This document shows, piece after piece, positions 6,330 through 12,321 of a DNA stretch of 12,817 nucleotides (the stretch's first letter is position 1; each line of letters begins with the position of its first letter). This stretch comes from Candidatus Bathyarchaeota archaeon (GTDB lineage: Archaea; Thermoproteota; Bathyarchaeia; 40CM-2-53-6). The notes under the pieces were generated by a model. The model did no database searches and was not told where the DNA came from. It was given only the letters and a program-made list of their open reading frames with translations. The stretch spans positions 1 through 12,817 of the forward strand of contig VBAY01000001.1 of NCBI GenBank assembly GCA_005883085.1, read 5' to 3'. The translations under genes and the position numbers were made by a program.

Positions 6330-6424
6330 GCAATGAAAATACTCCTTCAGTTCCAATCTGGCCCCGGCAGTCGCTATGGGAAGCTTTTGTTGTTACCAAC
6401 TTCCTTTCCTCTATCTTGGCGGGC

Positions 6425-6448
6425 CTAAGGAACACCTAAGTTTGGGTT
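6425..6448 (+). promoter_or_regulatory. shared promoter-like motif, copy 2
   Basis: The sequence ctaaggaacacctaagtttg is the second copy. The cctaagttt core is centred about 23 bases before ATG 6462, with a pyrimidine-rich run between. CCTAAG occurs twice here, 11 bases apart. Confidence 0.55.
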
Positions 6449-6461
6449 TCCCCATCCTTTC

Positions 6462-6731
6462 ATGGTATTGAAACCAGAAACGATTAAGCTCCTTAGACGA
6501 ACCATGTTTGTCTACTCCGTGCCATGGCTCTACTTTGACATAGCTGGTATGCTTGCTCTGACCGGCATCTATTCTCTCCCTCTGATCCCCCTAAGCACGA
6601 CCAACAACGGATTCTCAGCACTCCTCGTCACAGCTTGGGTTTCCATTATTGTGTCAGCTATCGGAATAATCGGTTGGACGTATGTGAACAGGCAATGGAG
6701 ACGATTACGAGAAAAGCCACCCAGGGTTTAG
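6462..6731 (+). CDS. small two-helix membrane protein, array member 3
   Basis: An 89-residue protein. A basic start (residues 1-13) leads to helix 1 (about 14-35), the signature GIYSLPLIPLSTT, helix 2 (about 50-71), and a very basic tail (NRQWRRLREK). It aligns along much of its length with array member 6: LRRTMFVYSVPWLYFDIAGM followed by LALTG here, against LRLAIWAYTAFMLYLYVANS followed by LALAG there. Both then carry LPL. The two are therefore paralogs, which argues that the array grew by tandem duplication. The promoter-like motif at 6425 serves this gene, and the next copy begins inside its stop codon. Function unknown. Confidence 0.7.
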   Translation: MVLKPETIKLLRRTMFVYSVPWLYFDIAGMLALTGIYSLPLIPLSTTNNGFSALLVTAWVSIIVSAIGIIGWTYVNRQWRRLREKPPRV

Positions 6732-6752
6732 GAAACGCATAAGTCTCACATT
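6729..6752 (+). promoter_or_regulatory. shared promoter-like motif, copy 3
   Basis: The sequence taggaaacgcataagtctca starts in the stop codon of array member 3. Its cataagtct core is centred about 35 bases before the TTG start at 6778. The same kind of pyrimidine-rich tract follows. Confidence 0.55.
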
Positions 6753-6777
6753 TCCTTCCTTTCTCCCGGCTGACTAT

Positions 6778-6957
6778 TTGACTGAGGTCATTGTCCTTGT
6801 GTTTTCAACGGTGGTAGTCTTAGGAGTTATCATTCCAGTATTGTTCTACATTTGGTCGAAGTTGTTGTGGATTGAGCTACATGGGATTCTCTCGGCACTT
6901 CAATCAATTGGCAGAGAAGTCTGGCGTACGATTAGAAGGAAGGACGAGGACGTTTAG
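6778..6957 (+). CDS. small single-helix membrane protein with TTG start, array member 4
   Basis: A 59-residue gene that is easy to miss because it starts with TTG and is short. In-frame TGA lies two codons upstream, so TTG 6778 is the earliest possible start, and it falls about 35 bases after the shared promoter-like motif. The product has a hydrophobic helix (about 4-26, ending VLFYIWSKLLW), then an amphipathic stretch (ELHGILSALQSIGREVWRTI) and a charged tail (RRKDEDV). Unlike its neighbours it has one clear membrane helix. It fits in the gap between members 3 and 5 with no overlap, 46 bases after the first and 43 before the second. The family is unknown. Confidence 0.55.
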   Translation: MTEVIVLVFSTVVVLGVIIPVLFYIWSKLLWIELHGILSALQSIGREVWRTIRRKDEDV

Positions 6958-7000
6958 GGCTTTCGAAAACACACAACCCAGCAATCCTTTTTCCTCGGCT

Positions 7001-7249
7001 ATGCAAGTATCAAGTATCATGAGAGGACTTATGCGATGGGTTAGTCATAGGCGAAGTCTAATCCTTGCTTTTGCCATCTGGTATGTCGCAATGATACTGT
7101 TCGCAGTTACGAATCTTCCACTCCCGCCATTTCTTCCCAGTCAGGTTGCTAACTTTCTCGTCTTAGCCTTCTCTTATTCCGTGCTCGTTCAATTCTTTTG
7201 GAAACGACATGAAAGAGTGGTCGCTAATAATGCGAACTCGAACCCTTAG
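7001..7249 (+). CDS. small two-helix membrane protein, array member 5
   Basis: An 82-residue protein: basic start (residues 8-18), helix 1 at about 19-35, signature TNLPLPPFLP, helix 2 at about 49-65, and tail KRHERVV. ATG 7001 is chosen over the longer open frame that begins at 6872, because that extra stretch overlaps the separate 59-residue gene in another frame and looks non-coding. ATG 7019 is a further alternative. The 3' end overlaps the start of array member 6, which suggests one transcript. LPL after helix 1 links it to members 3 and 6. Function unknown. Confidence 0.6.
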   Translation: MQVSSIMRGLMRWVSHRRSLILAFAIWYVAMILFAVTNLPLPPFLPSQVANFLVLAFSYSVLVQFFWKRHERVVANNANSNP

Positions 7250-7466
7250 GCTCGCAATTTGGGCATATACTGCCTTCATGTTATATTTGTACGTGGCAAA
7301 TAGTCTTGCGTTAGCCGGCGTTGCCGACCTTCCTCTGAGCTTCGGGTCCACAGTGCCTATTCGGGAGTTAACCATTCGATTGACGTTGCTGGTCTTGATC
7401 GTTCTTGGGGTCCTCGCAATGGGCGTTGTCAAAAAACGGCAGAGACTTGACGCTCAAGTGCACTGA
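7209..7466 (+). CDS. small two-helix membrane protein, array member 6
   Basis: An 85-residue protein, or 78 residues if ATG 7230 is the start. A basic N-terminus (MRTRTLR) precedes helix 1 (about 16-36). The signature ALAGVADLPLSFGST follows, then helix 2 (about 54-74) and a basic tail (KKRQR). Array member 3 is a clear paralog. The start at 7209 overlaps member 5 by 41 bases and ATG 7230 by 20; a weak ggaaa before 7209 slightly favours the longer form. The overlap suggests coupled translation with member 5. Function unknown. Confidence 0.65.
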   Translation: MKEWSLIMRTRTLRLAIWAYTAFMLYLYVANSLALAGVADLPLSFGSTVPIRELTIRLTLLVLIVLGVLAMGVVKKRQRLDAQVH

Positions 7467-7513
7467 TCTCTTCTCCGCAATGCTTCTAAGGATGCGAGAA
7501 TGAGCTTGCTGGT

Positions 7514-7708
7514 ATGAAGACACTCAACGCAGTAGTGAGCTTAGTCCTGGTGTTGTACGGCAATACGATATTCCTCCTGTCAAATCCGTTGGGCTTTTCT
7601 TCACCTGGTGGGTCGGCATTCGGGCAGTTCATGTTGGTTGAAGGCGTGGTTTGCATGATTGCTGGAGCCGTAGTTGCAGCGATGGGCTTGACCAAAACAA
7701 CGCCATGA
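7514..7708 (+). CDS. small two-helix membrane protein, array member 7
   Basis: A 64-residue protein, the smallest two-helix member. Helix 1 spans about 5-23, the loop NPLGFSSPGGS is rich in Gly and Pro, and helix 2 spans about 39-58 with small residues (AGAVVAAMG). The tail is short and has a single Lys. The stop codon overlaps the start of the next gene in an ATGA arrangement (7705-7708), so translation of the downstream soluble protein is probably coupled to this gene. No clear ribosome site precedes ATG 7514. Function unknown. Confidence 0.6.
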   Translation: MKTLNAVVSLVLVLYGNTIFLLSNPLGFSSPGGSAFGQFMLVEGVVCMIAGAVVAAMGLTKTTP

Positions 7709-8319
7709 ATCGAATTCACATGATTCCTGGATCTAACATTTCTTCGAGGATCGACGACTTGGAAACAGGTAGACCGGTCGCCGAGGTTCTGGTGGAGGGG
7801 GAGTTGTCTCCGTTTGAGCATGAGGCTCTCTACCAGCTTCTCAAGAAACATTTCCGGTTAGAGCAGCCTTCCTACTCTGATCTCCTGGATGAGATTATCG
7901 GGACCCGTGTCAACATTGTCTTTCATCATCCTTACGATCGAAAGTTCTTCACGGATATTCTCCGGGATGATTGGCGTGGTCTCAAGGAGTTGTTCAAGCA
8001 GATCAGATACCGGAGAGGTCGGCTGGGTGCAGCGTTCAACCTGACCTTTATCGATCAGAAAGTACGTCTCGTCTTTTCTCTCGGGCTCTTGGGGGAGGAG
8101 GAGCTGGGCTCGGCAATGAACCAGATAGCGCATCTGACCGGTATTGTCGCGCAGATGATGCGTCCCGAGACAATGGTCGAGGCTCTAGAGCGGGTCGAAA
8201 CGTCGTACGATGGGAAGACGGATAGATGGCAGAACTTCCGGGGCGTCGGCCTAACCGACAAGAAGGAGTATGTCTTTCACGAGTCACTATTTCGATGGAA
8301 GACCAGGTCGGATATGTAG
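7705..8319 (+). CDS. soluble hypothetical protein coupled to the small-protein array
   Basis: A 204-residue soluble alpha/beta-looking protein of unknown family. It alternates strand-like runs (RPVAEVLVEG, RVNIVFHH, KVRLVFSLGLLG) with helices (DDWRGLKELFKQIRYRRGR, MNQIAHLTGIVAQMM) and ends in a conserved-looking VGLTDKKEYVFHESLFRWKT. No catalytic motif stands out. A longer frame starting at 7651 overlaps array member 7, but ATG 7705 gives a 4-base ATGA overlap typical of coupled genes and is preferred. A decayed second copy of residues 109-200 lies at 11368-11642, and a possible scrap of residues 23-32 at 5155-5182, so the family has spread in this genome. The most conserved part between the copies is the C-terminus, which probably carries the function. 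Confidence 0.75.
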   Translation: MNRIHMIPGSNISSRIDDLETGRPVAEVLVEGELSPFEHEALYQLLKKHFRLEQPSYSDLLDEIIGTRVNIVFHHPYDRKFFTDILRDDWRGLKELFKQIRYRRGRLGAAFNLTFIDQKVRLVFSLGLLGEEELGSAMNQIAHLTGIVAQMMRPETMVEALERVETSYDGKTDRWQNFRGVGLTDKKEYVFHESLFRWKTRSDM

Positions 8320-8460
8320 GGCGCTGTCAAGCAATCCCGTCAGAAGAATAGGTTAAACGGAGACTCTCCACCAAGAAGGTCCAACTTGACGAAAGCCTGA
8401 GGCTCGCTATAGTTTAGTCATGATTGAGGTAGGAAAGGTTGGAGTTCTAGGACCGGGAAC

Positions 8461-9660
8461 CTACCAACCGTGCAGTACGATACTGCCGCTTGTCAAGGGA
8501 CCCGCGTTAGTAAAGCCGTCACTGAAGGTGAAGCTAACCCAGCCTGGTGTCGTTAGCCCTGGCTCTATTGCGACGTACGTGAATGAGACTGGCAGTCCAT
8601 CGCTGATGCCGAGTCCAATGACAGTAACCGTCCTAGTGACCTCGTCGAGTTGAACTGACTTTTCGAGTTGGACTGACTGGATCCATGTGGACTGGAAGTC
8701 TTGACCGTCTCCTCGGTCCTCGGATGACACCTCATCCTGGTCTCCATCTTCACACTTGTCTAGGTCGTGATGAAAATGCCCGTGACCATGGTTCCCTTCA
8801 AAATCGCCGTCGCCATCATTTTCCTGGCATTTCGCTTTGAAGTCTTGGTAGCCTATCTCGTTCGCCAGGAGCTTTAGGTTCTGAAAGTTCTGCTGGAAAT
8901 AGTCGTACCTCCACTCTATCGACGTGGTCGTGGCAATGACTAACCCGTCGCCATGGCGGTATTCGATGAACACTGGCCCGTTCGAGTCGGTGAGAATTAT
9001 TATGGTGCCTACCGGTAGGTTGGTAAAGTAGCCGTGGGATGAGTGTTGCCAACAGTCCAGATCTTGGAGGCAACTATCGTCGACGATCTGGCCGCCATGG
9101 GTTTCTCCGAACTGGCCGGTAATGATTGGATGAGACTGAGTGGCGATGTTGTCGTCCTCCGAGAAGGAGACTACGTGTCTGACCCCTCCTAAGAAGGTGT
9201 AGGAAAATGCTGAGTCTGAACTGCACTGGATGGACGACCAGCTTCCTCCTGCACAGTCTGCCAGGTTGGCTGAGAGAACCCCTCCATGCTGGACCCAGTT
9301 GGAAATATTGGGGCTAACCGAGCCGCCTGGGAAGAGGTTGTCATAAAAAGCCTGGTTCTGCGTCGAAGCTATGATTATTTCCGAGAACTGAGCCAGGCTG
9401 GTCGATCCAATCTGGCTTGAGCTTATCATACAGAAAGGTATGTTCCGGGCCTTCAGCTCGTTCACATCGGCCCCGTTGGGATCGTGATTCGGTGCGGGCA
9501 TACGTGGCGGAGAGTCTTGAATTAGCAAGACGGTCTTGGACGAATCGCAGGGAAAACTAGCAGCATGGGCCACGTTCAGCCTAGGGGCTAGGCCAGTGGG
9601 GGCCAAAAGAACAAGGGCCAACAGGATGAGTGCGGCCCTTTGCATCTTCACTCTTCCCAT
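8461..9660 (-). CDS. secreted glutamine-amidotransferase-fold protein with Asp/Gly/His-rich linker
   Basis: A 399-residue exported protein. The signal peptide (hydrophobic core QRAALILLALVLLAP) is probably cleaved after AHA (about residue 33). Residues about 41-272 look like a class I glutamine-amidotransferase (ThuA/DUF4350-like) fold: TVLLIQD first strand, EIIIAST, WVQHGGVLSANLADC, SHPIITGQF, and the closing GLVIATTTSIEWRYD. No catalytic Cys-His-Glu triad is evident, so a binding role is likely. Residues 278-321 form an acidic linker with DGDGDFEGN and HGHGHFHHDLD, plausible Ca2+ and transition-metal sites. A beta-rich domain (about 325-399) ends the protein. The frame is open up to TTG 9834, but ATG 9660 or ATG 9645 gives a proper signal peptide. 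Confidence 0.75.
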   Translation of the reverse strand: MGRVKMQRAALILLALVLLAPTGLAPRLNVAHAASFPCDSSKTVLLIQDSPPRMPAPNHDPNGADVNELKARNIPFCMISSSQIGSTSLAQFSEIIIASTQNQAFYDNLFPGGSVSPNISNWVQHGGVLSANLADCAGGSWSSIQCSSDSAFSYTFLGGVRHVVSFSEDDNIATQSHPIITGQFGETHGGQIVDDSCLQDLDCWQHSSHGYFTNLPVGTIIILTDSNGPVFIEYRHGDGLVIATTTSIEWRYDYFQQNFQNLKLLANEIGYQDFKAKCQENDGDGDFEGNHGHGHFHHDLDKCEDGDQDEVSSEDRGDGQDFQSTWIQSVQLEKSVQLDEVTRTVTVIGLGISDGLPVSFTYVAIEPGLTTPGWVSFTFSDGFTNAGPLTSGSIVLHGW

Positions 9661-10024
9661 CCCTTTCTTGCATTCCTCCTCGGTTGTCTCCACACTCATC
9701 TCACAACGCCTCGCTTCAGGCCCTCCACGAACGACCCTAGTTGCCGCATACCTAGCGCTAGAAGCAGGGTAGACCGAAAACCTCCAGGTGATTGTGGATA
9801 GCCGGCCATGGCCACAGCGATCCACCGTATCCAAGGGATCATCAGATAAACCGGGCGTTTACAAATGATAGCAAAAGTGTTTGCGTCCAGCTTAGATCAA
9901 AGGAATGGCACTAGTCTAATTCCCATTCCGGTCGCCTCAAGTTTGCCCCGAAAGAATTAGAAAATAATATACCGAAGAACCAGTCGGCCACTATGACGAC
10001 GAGCCAATACTGCGCTCTACTTTG
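9661..10024. other. intergenic stretch between two minus-strand genes, 364 bases
   Basis: This gap precedes the secreted amidotransferase-fold gene. Its right end carries a U-rich probable terminator for the upstream gene. The minus-strand frame remains open from 9834 to 9661, but the residues read there are polar, precede the signal peptide and look non-coding. A TATA-like ggtttatctg lies near 9846-9855, and could drive the downstream gene with a long leader. Nothing else was recognised. Confidence 0.4.
9951..9970 (-). terminator. U-rich terminator candidate
   Basis: On the minus strand the transcript would read a U-rich run (atattattttctaattcttt), starting about 55 bases after the stop codon at 10025. 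U-runs without a strong hairpin are the usual archaeal termination signal. Confidence 0.4.
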
Positions 10025-10600
10025 TCATTCTTCGTCTATTCTTCGAGTCTTGGCCTGACGCCAATTCAGGAATAGCATGCGGAATATCAGAAACCCCATC
10101 AAAGTCGCGGTGATCAGAAGCGTGTAGTTGTTGAGGAGATAAGCTCCAAAACTGAATTTCGTTTGGATGTACGATTGCATGTAGGCATTGGAGCTATACT
10201 CCTGGACGAGGAGGGCGTATACGACTAGAAAGAGATCCCAGCCTATAACGTTGAGCAACACTGTTGTTGAGATCCAATCCCTTCGAGACCCTTCATGCTT
10301 TCCCGTACTCCAATCTTTATCTGAGCTGAAAATCGCCCCCACTCCTCTGCGTGCCACCCTACCTCTTCGCTTGCTGTAGTCCACATTTCCGAAGCTTGAG
10401 ATATCATGGAACTCATCTTCAAGCTCAGCCGAGTCAGTTTCCTCTCTTGCCCCAGTCAGGCCCGCAGCTTCGCGTCCCACGGATTGCGCGATGCGAATCG
10501 AGTGAGCCCTACGTGTTAGCTGTGCCCAGACTATTCCTGAGAAGATGAAGGCCATGCCTACCGCGTATAACCAGATAGGCAGTTGACTAAAGGGATTCAC
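10025..10600 (-). CDS. three-helix membrane protein with charged cytoplasmic-type loop
   Basis: A 191-residue protein of unknown family. Helix 1 spans about 8-27. A long hydrophilic loop (about 29-108) has an acidic part (EETDSAELEDEFHD) and a basic part (KRRGRVARRG). Helices 2 and 3 span about 111-132 and 154-178, and the tail is charged (RQAKTRRIDEE). The positive charge of the loop and tail suggests both face the cytoplasm, with the first helix entering N-out. The start is GTG 10600, supported by a TATA-like gtatac centred about 35 bases upstream; the only internal Met near the start lies inside helix 1. No Shine-Dalgarno site is seen. It could be an adaptor between envelope proteins and the cytosol, but nothing in the sequence shows this. 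Confidence 0.7.
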   Translation of the reverse strand: MNPFSQLPIWLYAVGMAFIFSGIVWAQLTRRAHSIRIAQSVGREAAGLTGAREETDSAELEDEFHDISSFGNVDYSKRRGRVARRGVGAIFSSDKDWSTGKHEGSRRDWISTTVLLNVIGWDLFLVVYALLVQEYSSNAYMQSYIQTKFSFGAYLLNNYTLLITATLMGFLIFRMLFLNWRQAKTRRIDEE

Positions 10601-10632
10601 GACCTGTGCTACACCCAGCCCCTAGTCCAGTT

Positions 10633-10638
10633 GTATAC
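10633..10638 (-). promoter_or_regulatory. TATA-like box for the three-helix protein gene
   Basis: The palindromic gtatac (cgtatacaac on the minus strand) is centred about 35 bases before GTG 10600, the same spacing as at three other minus-strand genes. Confidence 0.5.
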
Positions 10639-10723
10639 GAATAGAAAGCGGTGGCGTGACTATAGAAGCTTACGAATAGTCCATCAAAAACTGTGGCCTA
10701 CTGATAGCAAACTAACATAAACG

Positions 10724-10756
10724 GAATCTAATCAGCGTGTTCGCTGAACTAGATTC
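10724..10756. repeat. strong imperfect hairpin between two minus-strand genes
   Basis: The arms gaatcta/tagattc (7 pairs) and tcagcg/cgctga (6 pairs) surround a TGTT loop, with a small internal bulge (one base on one side, two on the other). The hairpin lies 45 bases beyond the stop of the gene at 10801 and about 120 bases before GTG 10600. On the minus strand it is followed by cgtttatgttagttt, which is U-rich. It could be a terminator, a processing site or an operator. Confidence 0.55.
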
Positions 10757-10800
10757 TATAGAAAGGGGTGGAACATGGCGGATGAGGATTTTCGCCATTC

Positions 10801-11274
10801 CTAGCTTGACCAGGAGAAGGTCCACGTAGCAATGGTGCAGCCGGTTGGGCAGGAATAGCCCGCACAGATGTCGAAATCACCAGTGGAGGCTAGCGTGGTA
10901 GACGTTCCAGATGTAAGGGTCGACGATCCTGAGCAGCTGGTTGCTGAATGAGAAACAAACCCGACTGAAGTTATCTGCGAGGGCGGACTGAACGTAGGAG
11001 TATCAGAACCGACGGTTGTAACTGTAAAGGCCCCTGAGGATGGAGGGCACTCATATCTGAGAGTACCAGTGCCCGGCGTAGGTCCACCGCTCAGTGCGAG
11101 GGTACCTCCACAGGCACTGGAGGTCACAGCGTTTTGAGAAGGTATGACAGTGACGGGTATGTTCAGTGTTGTGATAGCTACGGCGGCACCAACGAACAGA
11201 ATTCCCGTCATAATCACGACCAGCGGTTTGATGTAGGGGGAGTAGAAGAATTTCCTCTTTCCCCTAGGTTCCAT
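10801..11274 (-). CDS. signal-anchored Ser/Thr/Cys-rich surface protein
   Basis: A 157-residue protein. A basic start (MEPRGKRKFF) leads to one membrane helix (about 17-36). The external domain is rich in Ser, Thr and Gly, has six cysteines (55, 76, 114, 137, 142, 146) and shows beta-strand patterns ending in TIATWTFSWSS. This suits a small anchored surface protein of the archaeal envelope, with an immunoglobulin-like or pilin-like fold; I do not recognise a named family. It resembles in style, not clearly in sequence, the protein at 11851. ATG 11274 is the start. A TATA-like tttaagcttaaa is centred 34 bases upstream, so the leader is very short. Confidence 0.7.
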   Translation of the reverse strand: MEPRGKRKFFYSPYIKPLVVIMTGILFVGAAVAITTLNIPVTVIPSQNAVTSSACGGTLALSGGPTPGTGTLRYECPPSSGAFTVTTVGSDTPTFSPPSQITSVGFVSHSATSCSGSSTLTSGTSTTLASTGDFDICAGYSCPTGCTIATWTFSWSS

Positions 11275-11302
11275 AGAGTCGGGGTCTGCGGTTTCATTTG
11301 CA

Positions 11303-11314
11303 TTTAAGCTTAAA
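11303..11314 (-). promoter_or_regulatory. TATA-like palindromic box for the surface protein gene
   Basis: The sequence tttaagcttaaa is a perfect 12-base palindrome centred 34 bases before ATG 11274. It could also bind a dimeric regulator. Confidence 0.6.
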
Positions 11315-11367
11315 GACGCTTATCGACGGTTTACTTTCCACTAGCTCGAGGGTCCTCTAGCCATGAA

Positions 11368-11649
11368 ATGGCAGCTTTCACCCTGACCTTATCGATCCGA
11401 AATACGTCATGTCTCTCCTCTAGGGCTCTCGGGGGATGAGGATCTGTGGTCAGTATGGACCAGATACGGCATCTCACCGGTATTGTTGGGCAGATGATGT
11501 GCTCTGAGATAATGGCCGAGCCTCTAGGTCAGATAGAAACATCGTACGACAGGAGGACGGATAGAAGGCAGGGCTTCCGAGGCATCGGCTTGGCCGACAA
11601 GAAAGAATACGTGTTCGACGAGAATTTTTTTCGATGGAAGACCCTCTAA
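11368..11649 (+). pseudogene. decayed C-terminal half of a 204-residue-family gene
   Basis: This stretch matches about 8030-8310 of the intact gene at 7705. Its first part (11368-11445) has single-base deletions (gaccttatcgatc for gacctttatcgatc, and aatacgtc for aagtacgtc) and a stop. From 11452 the frame is open and clearly homologous: MDQIRHLTGIVGQMM and FRGIGLADKKEYVF. About 43 of 64 residues are identical to the intact protein by my hand alignment. It ends in TAA at 11647-11649, four residues earlier than the intact gene. The N-terminal half is missing and no promoter is seen. The open remnant could in theory be translated from GTG 11446 as 67 residues. Confidence 0.8.
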
Positions 11650-11775
11650 CAGGTTTCGGGTTCAGAATGCCAGCTCCCATATAGAAGCTCTAGAGAAGTT
11701 CAGGGTCAATCAGGATGAACCGAGGGAGTTAAGACTAGAAGCCTTCCTATCTTTTCCCGTGAAAAAAGTTGAGAT

Positions 11776-11784
11776 AGGTTAAAT
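11776..11784 (+). promoter_or_regulatory. TATA-like box for the beta-sandwich protein gene
   Basis: The sequence ggttaaatg lies about 70 bases before GTG 11851. It would give a leader of roughly 45 bases, consistent with the Shine-Dalgarno-like site there. Similar bases (ataggttaaacgg) occur near 8347 after the 204-residue gene. Confidence 0.35.
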
Positions 11785-11838
11785 GGCCATCGCTCCCAAT
11801 TCAAAACCATGAGAGCCGTCAAACTACAGGTGACTGAA

Positions 11839-11844
11839 AGGTGA
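11839..11844 (+). promoter_or_regulatory. Shine-Dalgarno-like site deciding a GTG start
   Basis: The sequence aggtga lies six bases before GTG 11851. It is one of the few plausible ribosome sites in the window and supports GTG over the internal ATG at codon 13. Confidence 0.5.
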
Positions 11845-11850
11845 AGCAGA

Positions 11851-12312
11851 GTGATATCTAGACTAACCATCAAGCTAATTCTCGGAATGCTCGTCACCGT
11901 CTCTGTAGTCGCAATCGTGATAGGAGCCTCCCTTCTCTCCATAAGCAACACAGGCACTCTTGTGAACGTGGGCAACAATCTCTTCGCCATAGTGGATGTG
12001 GTCCAAGGGACAAGTTGTGGGACGGCCGCCGGATATTCCGATACGGGGCTGATCATCAACTCTTGGAACGTCACCGTTGGAAGCTCGCAGTCGAAGTTTG
12101 CTTGCGTAAAGAATACGGGAGCATCGCCTGATACTTTGACGATAACTCGGAGCGGAACATTGCCTTCCGGGCTAAGCTTCTCCTCGGTTGGTGGCACGGT
12201 GAGCGGAAACGGTGGGACTCTGCTGGTTACGTTTACGCTTACAGCGTCCACAACTGCGTGTCTCTCCACCTCCTGCCCGGTCGCACTGAACTTTGGAATA
12301 TCCATCTCCTAG
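11851..12312 (+). CDS. signal-anchored beta-sandwich surface protein
   Basis: A 153-residue protein. An N-terminal hydrophobic segment (about 8-30, ending VIGASLLSISNTG) acts as signal peptide or anchor. It is followed by a Ser/Thr/Gly-rich domain with four cysteines (56, 85, 137, 142). VGSSQSKFACVKNTGASPDT, then LPSGLSF and GGTLLVTFTLTAST, follow the strand pattern of small immunoglobulin-like envelope proteins such as TasA/camelysin-like or archaeal DUF-type coat proteins; the assignment to any of these is inference. The start is GTG, chosen for the aggtga site upstream. The next gene begins nine bases after the stop and is also exported, so the two probably form an operon for an extracellular structure. 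Confidence 0.7.
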   Translation: MISRLTIKLILGMLVTVSVVAIVIGASLLSISNTGTLVNVGNNLFAIVDVVQGTSCGTAAGYSDTGLIINSWNVTVGSSQSKFACVKNTGASPDTLTITRSGTLPSGLSFSSVGGTVSGNGGTLLVTFTLTASTTACLSTSCPVALNFGISIS

Positions 12313-12321
12313 CTTTAGGCT

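Noticed and set aside
6333..6428. 31-codon frame between array members 2 and 3
   Set aside because: No helix, no promoter motif upstream, and it ends within the motif for the next gene; too short to support.
6872..7000. Long N-terminal extension of array member 5
   Set aside because: It overlaps the 59-residue TTG gene in another frame and reads as non-coding; ATG 7001 gives the size and layout of the sister proteins.
7486..8287. Minus-strand frames opposite array member 7 and the 204-residue gene
   Set aside because: Shadows: the plus-strand genes have ATGA coupling, membrane helices and a homologous second copy that fix the true frame.
8420..8653. 77-codon plus-strand frame
   Set aside because: Shadow of the C-terminal coding region of the secreted amidotransferase-fold gene on the other strand.
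9661..9834. 58-codon N-terminal extension from a TTG at 9834
   Set aside because: It would place about 60 polar residues before a normal signal peptide, which is implausible for export.
11706..12305. 199-codon minus-strand frame
   Set aside because: Lies antisense to the signal-anchored gene at 11851-12312; its composition is that of a mirrored Ser/Thr-rich gene, and it has no signal or domain.
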